A stretch of DNA of 64,000 nucleotides from Ambrosia x helenae (Eukaryota > Streptophyta > Magnoliopsida > Asterales > Asteraceae), in the NCBI GenBank assembly GCA_030844895.1, contig CM061231.1:152115889-152179888 (forward strand), written 5' to 3'. Position numbers and translations under genes: made by a program. Below are positions 45,520 through 57,002 of this stretch, piece by piece. The first letter of the stretch is position 1. Every line of letters starts with the position of its first letter. The notes beneath the pieces are model-generated. The model was not told the origin of the DNA. It made no database searches and worked only from the letters and a program-made list of their open reading frames with translations.

Positions 45520-46033
45520 GGCTCACTGGCTACATTGGGCAAATTTTAAGCTTTTGGGTCAGGTTGGGCAAGTCTATTACAAACTTACAAATCATAACTT
45601 TTAATTTCTAAATGGACAGTGACCTTCATATGATAGTGTATACAATATCATATTATTACTACATGTTTTTTTCATGTAAATGAACTTTATCATTTAGCAA
45701 GGTGTCTTCAATGACACGGTTATGTAGATATACAATGACCGGACAACTTACACAAGAGTGATGTTTATGTTCATATTGGTCTGTTATAGTAACATACCTT
45801 TAGTTTATTAACATTTGTTCAATAATGAGTACATGGTTTTTATAGTGAACTGCAATCAGTTGTAAGTGGTGGTGCACAATTCTTTTCTTTTCTTTCTACG
45901 AATACTTGTTAAAACATAGTGTTCACATTTCTATTCTTTTTGCGTAACTTGCGGCAAAAAAAACCTAAATATCATAATGCTGTATTGCAATCCATTTGTG
46001 GATCCCGCTGCAACGCACGGGTAAACCCACTAG
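45520..46033 (+). mobile_element. Helitron-like 3' end (plus strand) around the solo LTR
   Basis: Ends CCCGCTGCAACGCACGGG (imperfect hairpin), TAAACCCA, CTAG at 46030-46033, then T. The solo LTR appears to be nested in this element. The 5' end is not defined. Confidence 0.55.
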
Positions 46034-46043
46034 TAGATATATA

Positions 46044-46434
46044 GGGCAAGGATCAGTAGAAAACCTCAAAAATTTTGAAAAAACTCTAGGCTAGAAAAAC
46101 CTACTTCCCGAGCTTTTTTTTTTTTTTTTTTTGAAAAAATTAGGGTATGTAATATACATGTTTTTAAGAGTTTTAAGCCAAAAAAGTGCGGAACGGTTTT
46201 AAAAAAAAAGTAAGTTACGCATTAAAACATATGTTACCAGTGTAAACATATGCTAACATATGTTACTTTGCACAACTTATTTATTAAAAAAAAAACGTTC
46301 GGTGTGTTTTTTGATTTTTTTGACTCAAAACTTTTAAAAACATGTATATTACATGCCCTAATTTTTTCAAAAAAAAAAAAGCTTGGGATGTAGGGGTTTA
46401 CTCAAAAAACGTGGGTTTTCTAACGATACTTAGC
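46044..46434. mobile_element. Element M: (TA)n-anchored, 391 bp, with long inverted arms
   Basis: GGGCAAGGATCAGTAGAAAA at the left and GCTAAGTATCGTTAGAAAA read inward at the right. Beyond the termini, the arms keep matching for about 150 bp (AGCTTTTTTT.., AGGG.ATGTAATATACATG, TTTTTAA.AGTTTT), so a transcript could fold into a long hairpin. The centre has AACATATGTTA words (46228-46280). Related to element D. Confidence 0.75.
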
Positions 46435-47063
46435 ATGTGTGTATATATATATATATGTGTGTGTGTGGGGGGGGGGATGTTCAAATACAAAGTAATAAAA
46501 AGGTGCGAAAGAATCTCCACCTTCTATTTTGACATTGTTAATTTTCACAAGGGAGGAAATTTTTGTCTTTTTTACTTATTGACTCATAAACCCACTCCCC
46601 CATGATTTTTAAACGGCTATAATTTTTTCATACGATAATATTTTTTTAAAAAAATTACACCGTATTAACGAGCGTTTTGTTCTCTTTAATTTGAGTAGCC
46701 TAGTGCTATAGTTTTCTTAATTTTTAAAAACTGGTACGTAATTTCACATTCAAGTATCTTGTTTGTGATTTTAGGTGTAGCCCAACTATGTGAATCTGGT
46801 ACGTGATTTTAGCTATAGGGTATCTCATACATGATTTAAAGTGTATGGTCAAATGTGAGCATCTGATACGTGATTATGGTCATTACATAATATGGTACGT
46901 ATCTTCACATTAAAGTATCTTAGGGGCCGGTTCAAATACAAAGTAATGAAAACGTTCGAAGTGTGCGAAGTACATGATAATTACGTAATGCTTTCATGAA
47001 CATACAAAAACATTACGTAATTATCATGTACTAGTAGTGATTCTGTCTATGGTACGTAATTTT

Positions 47064-48509
47064 TGTAACATCGCGAATTTCCCCTAATTTTTTTTTGATA
47101 AAAAGAATGTATTGTTTTAAACAATATATGTTTTAAATACCTTAAACTAATAATTATTTGTATCTCGACACTTTTGTATGTTTTAAAAATATTTCGAGTC
47201 ACTTTCGGGCTTATATAATCATATTATGAATTTAGAATAATATAGTTTTAGGGAAATAATTGCCAAAAAAAGATTTGTGTGGACCGGGACTCGAACCCAC
47301 GTCCACAGCCAACCAACACACAGTGACAACCAACTGAGCCAACTATCATCTTGTGTAGTATTTCAGAAGAAAATAAACTTAACACATTCCTTAAATTGAT
47401 CAGTCAAAGTCCTGGTCAAAGTCCTAGTCAAAGTCTTAGTCAAACAGTCAAAGTCTTAGTCAAATAGTCAATTCATCATGAAACCTTACTTTATGGTGTT
47501 GACCAATTTTAATGGCTAATTGACTCCAAAAATAGTATAAAAACCCACCTATGACACATTATACTTGGCACCTCTAAATCGATTGTTTCAATCCGATTAA
47601 ACTTTCCCTCATACCTTTCTTCTATAGTCTATTACTTCTACAATTGAAGCTTTGATTATAAGCTCTTGTAATTGGCGAATTGGAAGCTTGATAGTCTTTC
47701 TTTTTCGTTTTCTTCAATTTGGACTAGCTACGTTGTTGAGTCTTTGGGATTCGCCTCGCATACATTCACAACACTTAGAGGATAATTCACCTTAGCCAAT
47801 GTGAGTTTACGTAACCATGTTTATGCAATTCTTTATACTTGCAACATTATACTTAAGCAATTCTACATACATGTCTAGTTTTAAACTTTAATGCCTCATG
47901 ATTTAGACAACAACAACAGTTTCAACAAGTTTCAACATTACATAATCATTAGCTATGGCCAAGCCGGCGATACTCAATAATAGATCTATTGGATTGACAA
48001 TCCCACCTAGATTCGTTGACCATCTTTTATGGGGAGCGCGGGTGATTGTTATCGTTCCAACATATTATTAAGGTGAACCGTGGATGACGGGATGGACCTA
48101 AACTAGTCGGAGGTTTGATTATGTCGATTCAACATTTCATGTTTATTCATGTAGACTTAAACTTACGATAGACATATGAATTGCTAAACTTTTATTATTA
48201 AACTTATTTGCTTGACATGGCTTATGTATTCTCACCAACTTCTAGTTGACCCCCCCCCCCCATTTTTACAACTCAACAGGAAATAATGATGCTTGAAGTC
48301 TAGAGAGTTAGCATGAGGAGACAATTTGAAGTTTATGCTTTGTTTGGCTTTTTGATGTATTAGAATTTCATTCAAGACTTATTATGTATTTTCAATTTTG
48401 GATATTTGCACTTTAAATAAATTTCAATTAAAACTTGAATACCATGTGCTACTGTATACTCATTCATACGTGACACCTCGATGTTTCCGCCATCGGTTGG
48501 GGTGTTACA
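47064..48509 (+). repeat. 5' LTR (1446 bp)
   Basis: Includes AGTCAAAGTCTTAGTCAAAC-type short tandem repeats (47402-47470), a tRNA-like Pol III promoter in antisense (about 47275-47350) and a C run (48250-48260). TATAAAAACCC at 47536-47546 is a plausible TATA box. Confidence 0.92.
47275..47350 (-). other. tRNA-like sequence with Pol III A and B boxes, antisense in the 5' LTR
   Basis: Minus strand: A-box-like TGGCTCAGTTGG (47341-47330) and B box GGTTCGAGTCCC (47297-47286) spaced 32 bp apart, as in tRNA genes and SINE heads. No full cloverleaf could be assigned, so I do not call a functional tRNA. Present also in the 3' LTR. Confidence 0.6.
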
Positions 48510-48512
48510 GAT

Positions 48513-48529
48513 TGGTATCAGAGCCATGG
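48513..48529 (+). other. Primer-binding site (initiator Met tRNA)
   Basis: TGGTATCAGAGCCATGG starts three bases after the 5' LTR and complements the 3' end of plant initiator Met tRNA. Confidence 0.9.
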
Positions 48530-50104
48530 TTATAGGAAATAAGGTTATTAGAAAAATAATCTAGTCTATAACCATAGGATTTTAACGAGTACTTGCTCCT
48601 TTTACTTGCAACCTTACTTGTTTCTATTCTCTATCTCCCTCCTACTTCTTATCCCTACTTTAGTCCCTACAAGAAGATTGTTCTCCATCACAAGATCTAC
48701 TCTTAGACTAATAGGACAAATCCTCAGGTTTAGCCTGAACCACCTTGAAGATCTCGTCGAAGTTCTAGATTTTAATAACGAACACGTGCAATCTGGAAGG
48801 GTGAATGCCTGTATTCTGAGTTTTCTGTCTAGGACTGGCATTGCGCATAAATCCCAATCAGAAGAGGGACCCGGATGCCTACCTGGGAATTCTCGGGATG
48901 AGTGTTCACTTATAGGCTAAAGCATGTCTTCACTATGTTATTAGAATCTAGAATCTTTGATAAGTCAACGTTTTCGTTTATTCGTTTTAATTAATGAATA
49001 AATAATTACACTCACTTTCCTTAAACTAAGCTCTAAAATCTCAAAATTTTACAGCTTAAATCAATCTCATTTCATAACCATCTATGGATTTCACAATCAC
49101 ACTTCACCTTACCATCTTAGCCACTTTTTAAATATTCAACACCCTACCCAAATCATATTATTTCATTTCTCCACATGTTACTTATTTTTAAAAAAACTAT
49201 AACTTCATACCTTAGCACAAACTAAAGATTTCTAAATCCTGTTGTATTTTCATTACCTAGTAACTTTACAAAGTACATATTTTTTTGTCAAAAGATGTCC
49301 TCGAACTTAAATTCAATTGTTTATTTATTGACGTAACAAACAATTTTCTATATAATGCTTTAAACTATTAAAAATCACTTAATAGAACCTTGATCTTCAA
49401 AACCTAATGTCATGTTTGAAATCTCCAACTAACGGAAATATTTTAATCAAAGCCAACTTAGCTTGTACTATTTAACAACTTTTGCTTTATGTATAAAACC
49501 AATTTTAAAAATAAGATTTTTTTTTATCCATAGGAATAATATCTAGTCTCTAAATTCTCCATCGACACTCACTCACTTTCAACTTGTTCAAATTTCTACA
49601 ATATTTGGCATATACCACAATCATGTTTTCTTATACACTTGATTATAACCTTTGATCCAAACCCCAAAATTTACACTGCTACATAATCTCCTTACTATAA
49701 AATAAACTCTTTATCAACTATCTTCACATTCACTATCTCTCACAACCTTGATTCTGCTTCAAGATTTTTCATCATCCTCTCAAGAACTAAATTCATATCC
49801 TTTACCTTCTCAAACATGAACTAGTTACCCATGATGACCAAACTATTGAAACTTGGTTGTGTGTTGCATCAAACTTAATCCTTAGTTATACATGAGGATT
49901 CGATTATCTACCATATTTAAACATTTGATACTAGAAATCATGGAATATAAACTATTTGCTATAGACACACCTAGAGTCATTAACCTTGTCTAGGACAACA
50001 CTATTACAACTCGCATGCTATGCTTGATACTTGATTGTTTATATGTACATATTATCAATTTGCAATTTATGTGTGAAATAATTGGTACACTTAATCAAAC
50101 AACT

Positions 50105-50300
50105 GGTAGAGGATGAAGTACTTGCTCAACAGTTAGTTGAGTACCAAATAACCTACTCAACGATTGGTAGAGGTCATCATGCCTGCTCAACAGTCGGTAG
50201 AGGCCCTACAACCTGCTCAACGACTGGTAGAGGCTATCGCACCTGCTCAACAATCGGTAGAGGTTCTTACTCACTGACTGGTAGAAGTCTTTTTCCTACT
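50105..50300 (+). repeat. 30-bp minisatellite, in frame as a 10-residue repeat
   Basis: Units GGTAGAGG(N8)CCTGCTCAAC(N4) at about 50166, 50196, 50226 and 50256, with eroded ones before and after. Since 30 is a multiple of three it keeps an open frame (50082-50333) reading GRGxxxCSTx repeatedly. Lies inside the retrotransposon interior. No known protein recognised. Confidence 0.8.
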
Positions 50301-50781
50301 CAACAGTTGGACTCATTTTTGGATACATTGTAAACGATTCAATCACAAGGTTATTTTGCATTACTTACATGTGTGTTTAGAGTCATAGAAGGACACAAAA
50401 CCCTAATGTAAGGTAAATTGGTGATTGCGGTCCGGAACGTAATCATGAATTTACAGGTACGTTAAGGTAGTGTGAAATTCTAATAAGGTTTTAGTAGTTC
50501 ATTTGGTTTTCATATAGCTAATCAATTCATGCATTTCTTATAAGATTCCTAAAACTTAAAGTTTAGTGTTTTGCTAGATTCTTATTCTCCTTGCTATTTT
50601 TAGACGAACCTAATCCAACCCTTAAAACCCACACCTATCAAACCTCTTACCAAATTATTCGAAATAGATTATTCTATTACCTATAAATTCATGTCGTGCC
50701 TTAACCCAAACCACAGCTGCCTTAATTTCTACCTAATCAACCTCAAACCTGTGTTTTTAATAACTTCGGGACGAAGTTTCC

Positions 50782-50795
50782 AAAAGTAGGGGAGA
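50782..50795 (+). other. Polypurine tract
   Basis: AAAAGTAGGGGAGA directly before CTG and the 3' LTR, priming site for plus-strand synthesis. Confidence 0.75.
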
Positions 50796-50796
50796 C

Positions 50797-52253
50797 TGTA
50801 ACATCGCAAATTTCCCCTAATTTTTTTTTGATAAAAAGAATGTATTGTTTTAAACAATATATGTTTTAAATACCTTAAACTAATAATTATTTGTATCTCG
50901 ACACTTTTGTACGTTTTAAAAATATTTCGAGTCACTTTCGGGCTTATATAATCATATTATGAATTTAGAATAATATAGTTTTAAGGAAATAATTGCCAAA
51001 AAAAGATTTGTGTGGACTGGGACTCGAACCCACGTCCACAGCCAACCAACACACAGTGACAACCAACTGAGCCAACTATCATCTTGTGTAGTATTTCGGA
51101 AGAAAATAAACTTAACACATTCCTTAAATTGATCAGTCAAAGTCCTGATCAAAGTCCTAGTCAAAGTCTTAGTCAAACAGTCAAAGTCTTAGTCAAACAG
51201 TCAAAGTCTTAGTCAAATAGTCAATTCATCATAAAACCTTACTTTATGGTGTTGACCAATTTTAATGGCTAATTGACTCCAAAACTAATATAAAAACCCA
51301 CCTATGACCCATTATACTTGGCACCTCTAAATCGATTGTTTCAATCCGATTAAACTTTCCCTCATACCTTTCTTCTATAGTCTATTACTTCTACAATTGA
51401 AGTTTTGATTATAAGCTCTTGTAATTGGCGAATTGGAAGCTTGATATTCTTTCTTTTTTGTTTTCTTCAATTTGGACTAGCTACGTTGTTGAGTCTTTGG
51501 GATTCGCCTTGCATACATTCACAACACTTAGAGGATAATTCACCTTAGCCAATGTGAGTTTATGTAACCATGTTTATGCAATACTTGCAACATTATACTT
51601 AAGCAATTCTACATACATGTCTAGTTGTAAACTTTAATGCCTCATGATTTAGACAACAACAACAGTTTCAACAAGTTTCAACATTACATAATCATTAGCT
51701 ATGGCCAAGCCGGCGATACTCAATAATAGATCTATTGGATTGACAATCCCACCTAGATTTGTTGACCATCTTTTATGGGGAGCGCGGGTGATTGTTATCG
51801 TTCCAACATATTATTAAGGTGAACCGTGAATGACGGGATGGACCTAAACTAGTCGGAGGTTTGATTATGTCGATTCAACATTTCATGTTTATTCATGTAG
51901 ACTTAAACTTACGATAGACATATGAATTGCTAAACTTTTATTATTAAACTTATTTGCTTGACATGGCTTATGTATTCTCACCAACTTCTAGTTGACCCCC
52001 CCCCCATTTTTACAACTCAACAGGAAATAATGATGCTTGAAGTCTAGAGAGTTAGCATGAGGAGACAATTTGAAGTTTATGATTTGTTTGGCTTTTTGAT
52101 GTATTAGAATTTCATTCAAGACTTATTATGTATTTTCAATTTTGGATATTTGCACTTTAAATAAATTTCAATTAAAACTTGAATACCATGTGCTACTGTA
52201 TACTCATTCATACGTGACACCTCGATGTTTCCGCCATCGGTTGGGGTGTTACA
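50797..52253 (+). repeat. 3' LTR (1457 bp)
   Basis: Near-identical to the 5' LTR. Has one extra AGTCTTAGTCAAACAGTCAA unit (about 51170-51195), lacks a TTCTTTAT-type segment near 51583, and has fewer C in the C run. Confidence 0.92.
51005..51083 (-). other. tRNA-like sequence with A and B boxes, antisense in the 3' LTR
   Basis: Same arrangement as in the 5' LTR: B box GGTTCGAGTCCC (51030-51019) and A box TGGCTCAGTTGG (51074-51063) on the minus strand. Confidence 0.6.
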
Positions 52254-52423
52254 ATTTTGGTACGTGATTTTAGTTATGAAACTAGTAGTGATTTTGTCTA
52301 TGGTACGTAATTTTGTATGTTACGTTTTTTAGCGGTATGGAAAATTGTTATGTAAAGTTTTGAATTGTCATGTGTATGGTACGTGATTTTGGTAATAAAA
52401 CTATAATGATTATGTATATGGTA

Positions 52424-52643
52424 CTCCCTCCGTCCCAATTTAAATTTCCTTGGTTTAAAAACACACATTTTAAGAAATCTTTTGTTTGTATGTGGTAAAA
52501 TGACAATAATATCTCAAAAGTGGTGATTGTGTTTATTCTTTTATAGGCAAAACTGGAAATTGCATTTCTGTTTTTGGAAAGGGACATTTAATTTGGGACA
52601 AACAAAAAAGGAAAGAAGGACATTTAAATTGGGACGGAGGGAG
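52424..52643. mobile_element. Stowaway MITE (Tc1/mariner type), 220 bp
   Basis: CTCCCTCCGTCCCAATTTAA at the left and its near-perfect reverse complement at the right, flanked by TA (52422-52423 and 52644-52645). This is the classical Stowaway terminus. The empty site is visible in the second duplication copy near 53320. Confidence 0.95.
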
Positions 52644-53930
52644 TACGTGATTTTGGTAATGATGTAGTAATGATTCTGTCTATGGTACGTAATTTTGTAT
52701 GTTATGTGACTTCGCACACTTCGCACATTTTTGTCACTTTTTACGATAACCAGCCCCATATTAGTCATACACATAGAGATAGAATTACATATCAAATACT
52801 CACATTTATCCATACACATAAAATCACGTATGAGATACCATACAGATAAAATCACGTACCAGATTCCATAGTTTGGCTTACACCTAAAATATGGGTATTT
52901 GATACATGATTTAAAGTGTGTGGTCAAATGTGGGCATCTGGTACGTGATTATGGTCATTACATAATATGGTACGTATCTTCACATTAAAGTATCTTAGGG
53001 GCCGGTTCAAATACAAAGTAATGAAAATGTTCGAAGTGTGCGAAGTACATGATAATTACGTAATGCTTTCATGAACATACAAAAACATTACGTAATTATC
53101 ATGTACTAGTAGTGATTTTGTCTATGGTACGTAATTTTTGTACGTGATTTTAGTTATGAAACTAGTAGTGATTCTGTCTATGGTACGTAATTTTGTATGT
53201 TACGTTTTTTTAGGGGTATGGAAATTTGTTATGTAAAGTTTTGAATGATTATGTTAATGGTACATGATTTTGGTAATAAAACTATAATGATTATGTATAT
53301 AATGGAACTATAATGATTATGTATATGGTACGTGATTTTGGTAATGAAGTAGTAATGATTCTGTCTATGGTATGTAATTTTGTATGTTACGTGACTTCGC
53401 ACACTTCGCACATTTTTGTCACTTTTTACGATAACCATCTCCACATTAGCCATACACATAGAGATAGAATTACGTATCAGATGCTCACATTTAGCCATAC
53501 ACATAAAATCACGTATGAGATGCCCTACAGTTAAAATCACGTACCAGATTCCACAATTTGGCTTACACCTAAAATCACGTACCAGATATTTGAATGTGAA
53601 ATTACGTACCTATTTTTTAAAATTAAAAAAAAAACAATAGCACTAGGCTACTCAAATTAAAGAGAACGAAACGTTGGTTAATACGGTGTATTTTTTTAAA
53701 AAAAAATATTATCGTATGAAAAAGTTATAGTCGTTTAAAAATCATAGGGGAAGTGGGTTTAGAGGTAATTGAAAAAAAAATACCCTTTTGAATCTTTGTA
53801 TAACTAATTATATAATCAAAATTGATCACGTGTTTTTTTAGTCAAAATCTTTAAATGAATGGTGGAGATGCCTTCGCACACTTCGCACCTTTTGATTACT
53901 TTTCACAATAGCCCTATATATATATATATA

Positions 53931-55827
53931 CTAGCAGGCACCCGCACGTTGCGGCGGGGTTGCACTGTATTTGGCTGTTGCGTTTAGTCAATCACGTTGT
54001 TGGTGTTGTACATTATACACACATCTTAGATGACTAATCAAATCTTCATCTCCCTTTTTTGCTTTTCTATTTTTTTTCGTTTTGTAATGCGAATTTCTTC
54101 ATGGTAGCCACCGAAGCATTCATCTTTTAATTTGTTTTTTAATAGAAAGATATTGAAAGAATGCATTAATCATTTATGTTTCATGTCAGTTTTATGCAAA
54201 ATACATTAACAAAGCCTAAAGATAACCCTTTCTTTCTCAAACCAATCTAGGTTCTAAACCGGTTCGGGTTTTTTAAGAAGGATTAGAAACGGTTTTCGTT
54301 TTTGGCCATACATGTACAGGCTAGAAACCGGAGTGGGCCAAAAATAAACCGAAACTTCGAGAACCGATTGGTTTACCCGCGTGTTGCCGCGGGATCCAAA
54401 TACAAATTGCAATACAACAATGTGATTATTTACAAAACGCAAAAATGCAGATTCAATAGTACACCTTGGGACCCAATGTTGTGGTTTGATAGCCCTTCTG
54501 AAATAAATATTTATCTACTTGTTAAGTGTCACGTTACTAAGTTGACATGTTAACTTCTATCAAGCCAGAGTATATATTGGATCCACTAAAGCACCCATTT
54601 CTTGAGCATTTTCTAGGCATTCGTCTATTTCCCCTTTCAACACATTTCCAAATCTGAATAATAACCAACACATGATACAATGCTTAGAAAAAAATAATAA
54701 TAAATGATGGTAGCAAGTATATGACATAGTTTAAAGCATACAAACCAATCCATGAGTACGTACCATGGCATAAGAATTAGAAACAAATACAATCTACAAA
54801 TTGATTAGCCGATATGTAAGAAGAAAGGCAATTACATCACAAAAATCAAATGAAATCAAGCGCAAAGAGAATATTACCCTTTCAATATCATATCAGCAGC
54901 TTTTCTTTTCATAATTTCCCGCGCACGTTGTGGCGCGAACATGCTAAATCACAAAAGAAATCACCAAGCTAAAATCATCAAAACAATTTACTAGCAAACG
55001 ACTGCGTGTTGCTGGAGACACATTAAACTCGGGTGGCGCTTGTTTTCATACCATTTAATTCAACATCCACAATGCAATTCCACTAACAATATATTACTTC
55101 TATTTCATTCTCTAACTGGTGTACCCAATTTTCCAATTTGTAGATGTACAATAATGAATTATATAATAACTCATTGAAACTATCAAAGTAGTAATATGAA
55201 TTTTTTTGCTGCTACTTCATTTGTCGCTCTATTCACCAAGTTTAAAATCAGAACAGTGAGACTTACAACAAACAATTCCAATAAAAATAATTTCAAATTA
55301 GTGAATGACGATTTATCGAGACAAAATTTTAAACACTGCAACATAATCACTAAAGAGAAGGTTACGTGAAGTACCTAGAAAAGTGTGATTAGCCTGTAAA
55401 ACGGTAAGCATATGACCCACTTGCTTTCTCTTCTAACTCATTTTCAACCATTTGAATAAGCAATTTCTATGTTTCTGTTTTAACAACGTAGAGCATAAAC
55501 ACAACATATCACATTTTCTAATTAAAAAAAACAACCAAAAAATTAATAATAAGGAAAATCCTTGACATTACCATGCTGATCCTTGTCAAACATCAATTGA
55601 TCTTAAGTTGCATAAAAAATAATCAAAGGGTTTGATAAAGGAATTGATTTTGAAGAAAATAATTGATTTATAGAAAATTAAATAGGATTTCAATAAATGT
55701 TGTACAAAAGGGCATAAAAGGAAGAAATTGGACAAAAATTAGAGATTTATACTAAGACTCTTGATATGCCATCTTAAAAAAAGATGTAAATTTACCTTAT
55801 TATCCACCAAGCACACATTATATAGTA

Positions 55828-55830
<3 letters not shown>
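53931..55830 (-). mobile_element. Non-autonomous Helitron (minus strand), about 1.9 kb
   Basis: 3' end on the minus strand: GC-rich AACCCCGCCGCAACGTGCGG..GTGCCTG followed by CTAG (53934-53931), next to (TA)n. The minus-strand 5' end is near 55830, where TATACTACTATATAATGTGT resembles the start of the Helitron at 59122-59845. Internal GC strings (TTACCCGCGTGTTGCCGCGG at 54372, CCCGCGCACGTTGTGGCGCG at 54919) look like older ends, so it may be composite. No RepHel gene. Confidence 0.55.

Positions 55831-55882
<52 letters not shown>
55828..55882. repeat. (TA)n microsatellite
   Basis: About 27 TA units between two Helitron-like ends. Confidence 0.95.
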
Positions 55883-55883
<1 letters not shown>

Positions 55884-55915
55884 TAGCTGATTACCCCGGG
55901 AGGGTCCCGAGGTTG
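55883..55915 (-). mobile_element. Helitron-like 3' terminus (minus strand)
   Basis: CTAG at 55883-55886 then CTGATTACCCCGGGAGGGTC; inverted, the hairpin GGGACC-CTC-CCGGGG type precedes CTAG and T. Similar to the 36485-36521 end (CCCGGGA..TCCCGGG). The interior to the right (to about 56246) has no gene. Confidence 0.5.
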
Positions 55916-56246
55916 AAAAATCTAATTTTACGTGATTATCTATTGCAAATGGCTCAAGTTAACTAACCACAAAATCTCTCAATCATCGCATGTTCATAGT
56001 ATTCTAATCAGTAATAACTCATATCCCCCACAAAATCTAATTTTACGTGATAACATGAACAGGCGGAGGAGGACCGGACGATAAAAATAATCCCAATCCT
56101 AATAATCCTTTTATGTGCAAACAGTTTTGGAAGGCCGGGGATTATGAGTCTCATCCGGTTAACAATAATCAATCTATATCCCACCTTGGTACGTATTTTT
56201 TTTTCATCCATCTATGTGTTTTTACGCCAATATTAATTAATGTCCT

Positions 56247-56559
56247 AAGGGTGTTCGGAGTGGGGCGGGAAGGGGGGAACACCACCGCAAGGTGGCGTGG
56301 GAGGGGCGGGAATGGGGCTGGCGTGGGGGGGGGGGGCTTGGGTGGCACGTGGAGGGTTATGGTTGGCTGAATTTTTTTTTTTTAAACTTTACACACACAA
56401 TAATAATAATAATAATAATAATTGTAATAATATTCCTTCCCCTCATTCTTCCCCCCCCCCCTTCCACTCCCTACAATTTTCATCCCCCCACAAGGGTCCC
56501 ACAAGTGCCACATGACACTTCATCCCCCTCTTTCCCCCCACCACTCCGAGTAGTCTGAA
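56247..56559. mobile_element. GC-rich MITE with GTGTTCGGAGTGG ends
   Basis: Left AAGGGTGTTCGGAGTGGGGC and right, read inward, CAGACTACTCGGAGTGGTGG share about 20 bp. G-rich on the left arm, C-rich on the right, with (AAT)n at 56399-56425. Open frames here come from skewed composition and are not genes. Target duplication not clear. Confidence 0.6.
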
Positions 56560-56961
56560 TACTTTTAATTACCTAACCTATGAAGATATTATTGTACTCC
56601 TTTCTTTCACAAGTCACCATACAAAAATTATTTTACTTTGCTTGCAAACTAACCGTTTTTTATATAGCACTATGGTACTCGTTGGAAAGATAATAAAACG
56701 CTCGTTAATTTGGTGTAATTTTTTTTTTAAAAAAATCCCGTATATAAAAGATATAAATGTTTAAAAATTATGGGAGGAAATATGAGAGAGAAAATTTTAA
56801 ATTTATTTTTAAATTCTTTTTTTCTTTTTTCCTAAAATAACTCAATTTAATTAAAAGAGGGAACAATTCAAAAACACCAAAAACTCTCCATTATGATGCC
56901 ACGTGGCACTCTCAAGGGAAGGTTGATGCCTCCATTGCACGCCACGTCAGCATATACGTTT

Positions 56962-56966
<5 letters not shown>
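56560..56966. other. No gene; element-O-like and GCCACGTGGC-containing repeat
   Basis: 56640-56760 resembles 46610-46700 and 53640-53750 (AACGCTCGTTAA, TTTTTTTAAAAAAA, AAAATTATGGGAGG). At 56899 the palindrome GCCACGTGGC occurs, and GACACGTGGCACC at 57060 on the other side of the (TA)n. Confidence 0.4.

Positions 56967-57000
<34 letters not shown>

Positions 57001-57002
<2 letters not shown>

Larger units (their letters stand above)
47064..52253 (+). mobile_element. LTR retrotransposon, 5.19 kb, non-autonomous (no gag-pol), Ty3/gypsy-type signals
   Basis: LTRs 47064-48509 and 50797-52253, both TGTAACATCGC...GGGTGTTACA, with exact target duplication ATTTT (47059-47063, 52254-52258). A primer-binding site for initiator Met tRNA and a polypurine tract are present. 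The GGGACGAAGTTTCC...GGGGAGACTG motif before the 3' LTR is common in plant gypsy elements. The 2.29-kb interior holds no gag, protease, RT or integrase, so it would depend on a partner. The LTRs differ by scattered substitutions and a few indels (roughly 1-2 percent by eye), suggesting a fairly young insertion. Confidence 0.93.
46828..53450. repeat. Tandem duplication inside element O, first copy now carrying two insertions
   Basis: 46828-47063 plus 52254-52902 (first copy) match 52903 to about 53450 (second copy); for example GGGGCCGGTTCAAATACAAA at 46923 and 52997, and GACTTCGCACACTTCGCACA at 52709 and 53392. The second copy lacks both the LTR retrotransposon and the Stowaway MITE and shows the uninterrupted target strings. 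Confidence 0.85.
46467..53914. mobile_element. Element O: (TA)n-anchored, GTACGTGATTTT family, interrupted by an LTR retrotransposon
   Basis: Left end after (TA)n/(TG)n and a G run: GATGTTCAAATACAAAGTAA..AAAGGTGCGAAAG..CTCCACC; right end read inward GGGCTATTGTGAAAAGTAAT..AAAAGGTGCGAAG..CTCCACC. The interior is filled with GGTACGTGATTTT / AAAATCACGTACC and GGTACGTAATTTT words. An internal, similar pair of ends GGGGCCGGTTCAAATACAAA (46923) and GGGGCTGGTTATCGTAAAAA (read inward from 52757) suggests a nested relative. Confidence 0.7.

Noticed and set aside
47275..47350. A functional tRNA gene in the LTR
   Set aside because: A and B boxes are present but acceptor and anticodon stems do not form a proper cloverleaf, and it is repeated only because it lies in both LTRs.
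48606..48920. 104-codon open frame in the LTR retrotransposon as a gag gene
   Set aside because: No zinc knuckle or gag-like sequence. The frame starts just after the primer-binding site but has no similarity I recognise and no continuation.
53229..53540. Frames reading MCMxxCEHLIRNSISMCM across element O
   Set aside because: Arise from repeated GGTACGTGATTTT / CATACACATA words, not from a gene.
56113..56558. Glycine/arginine- and proline-rich frames around 56300
   Set aside because: Due to the G-rich and C-rich arms of a MITE and an AAT microsatellite.
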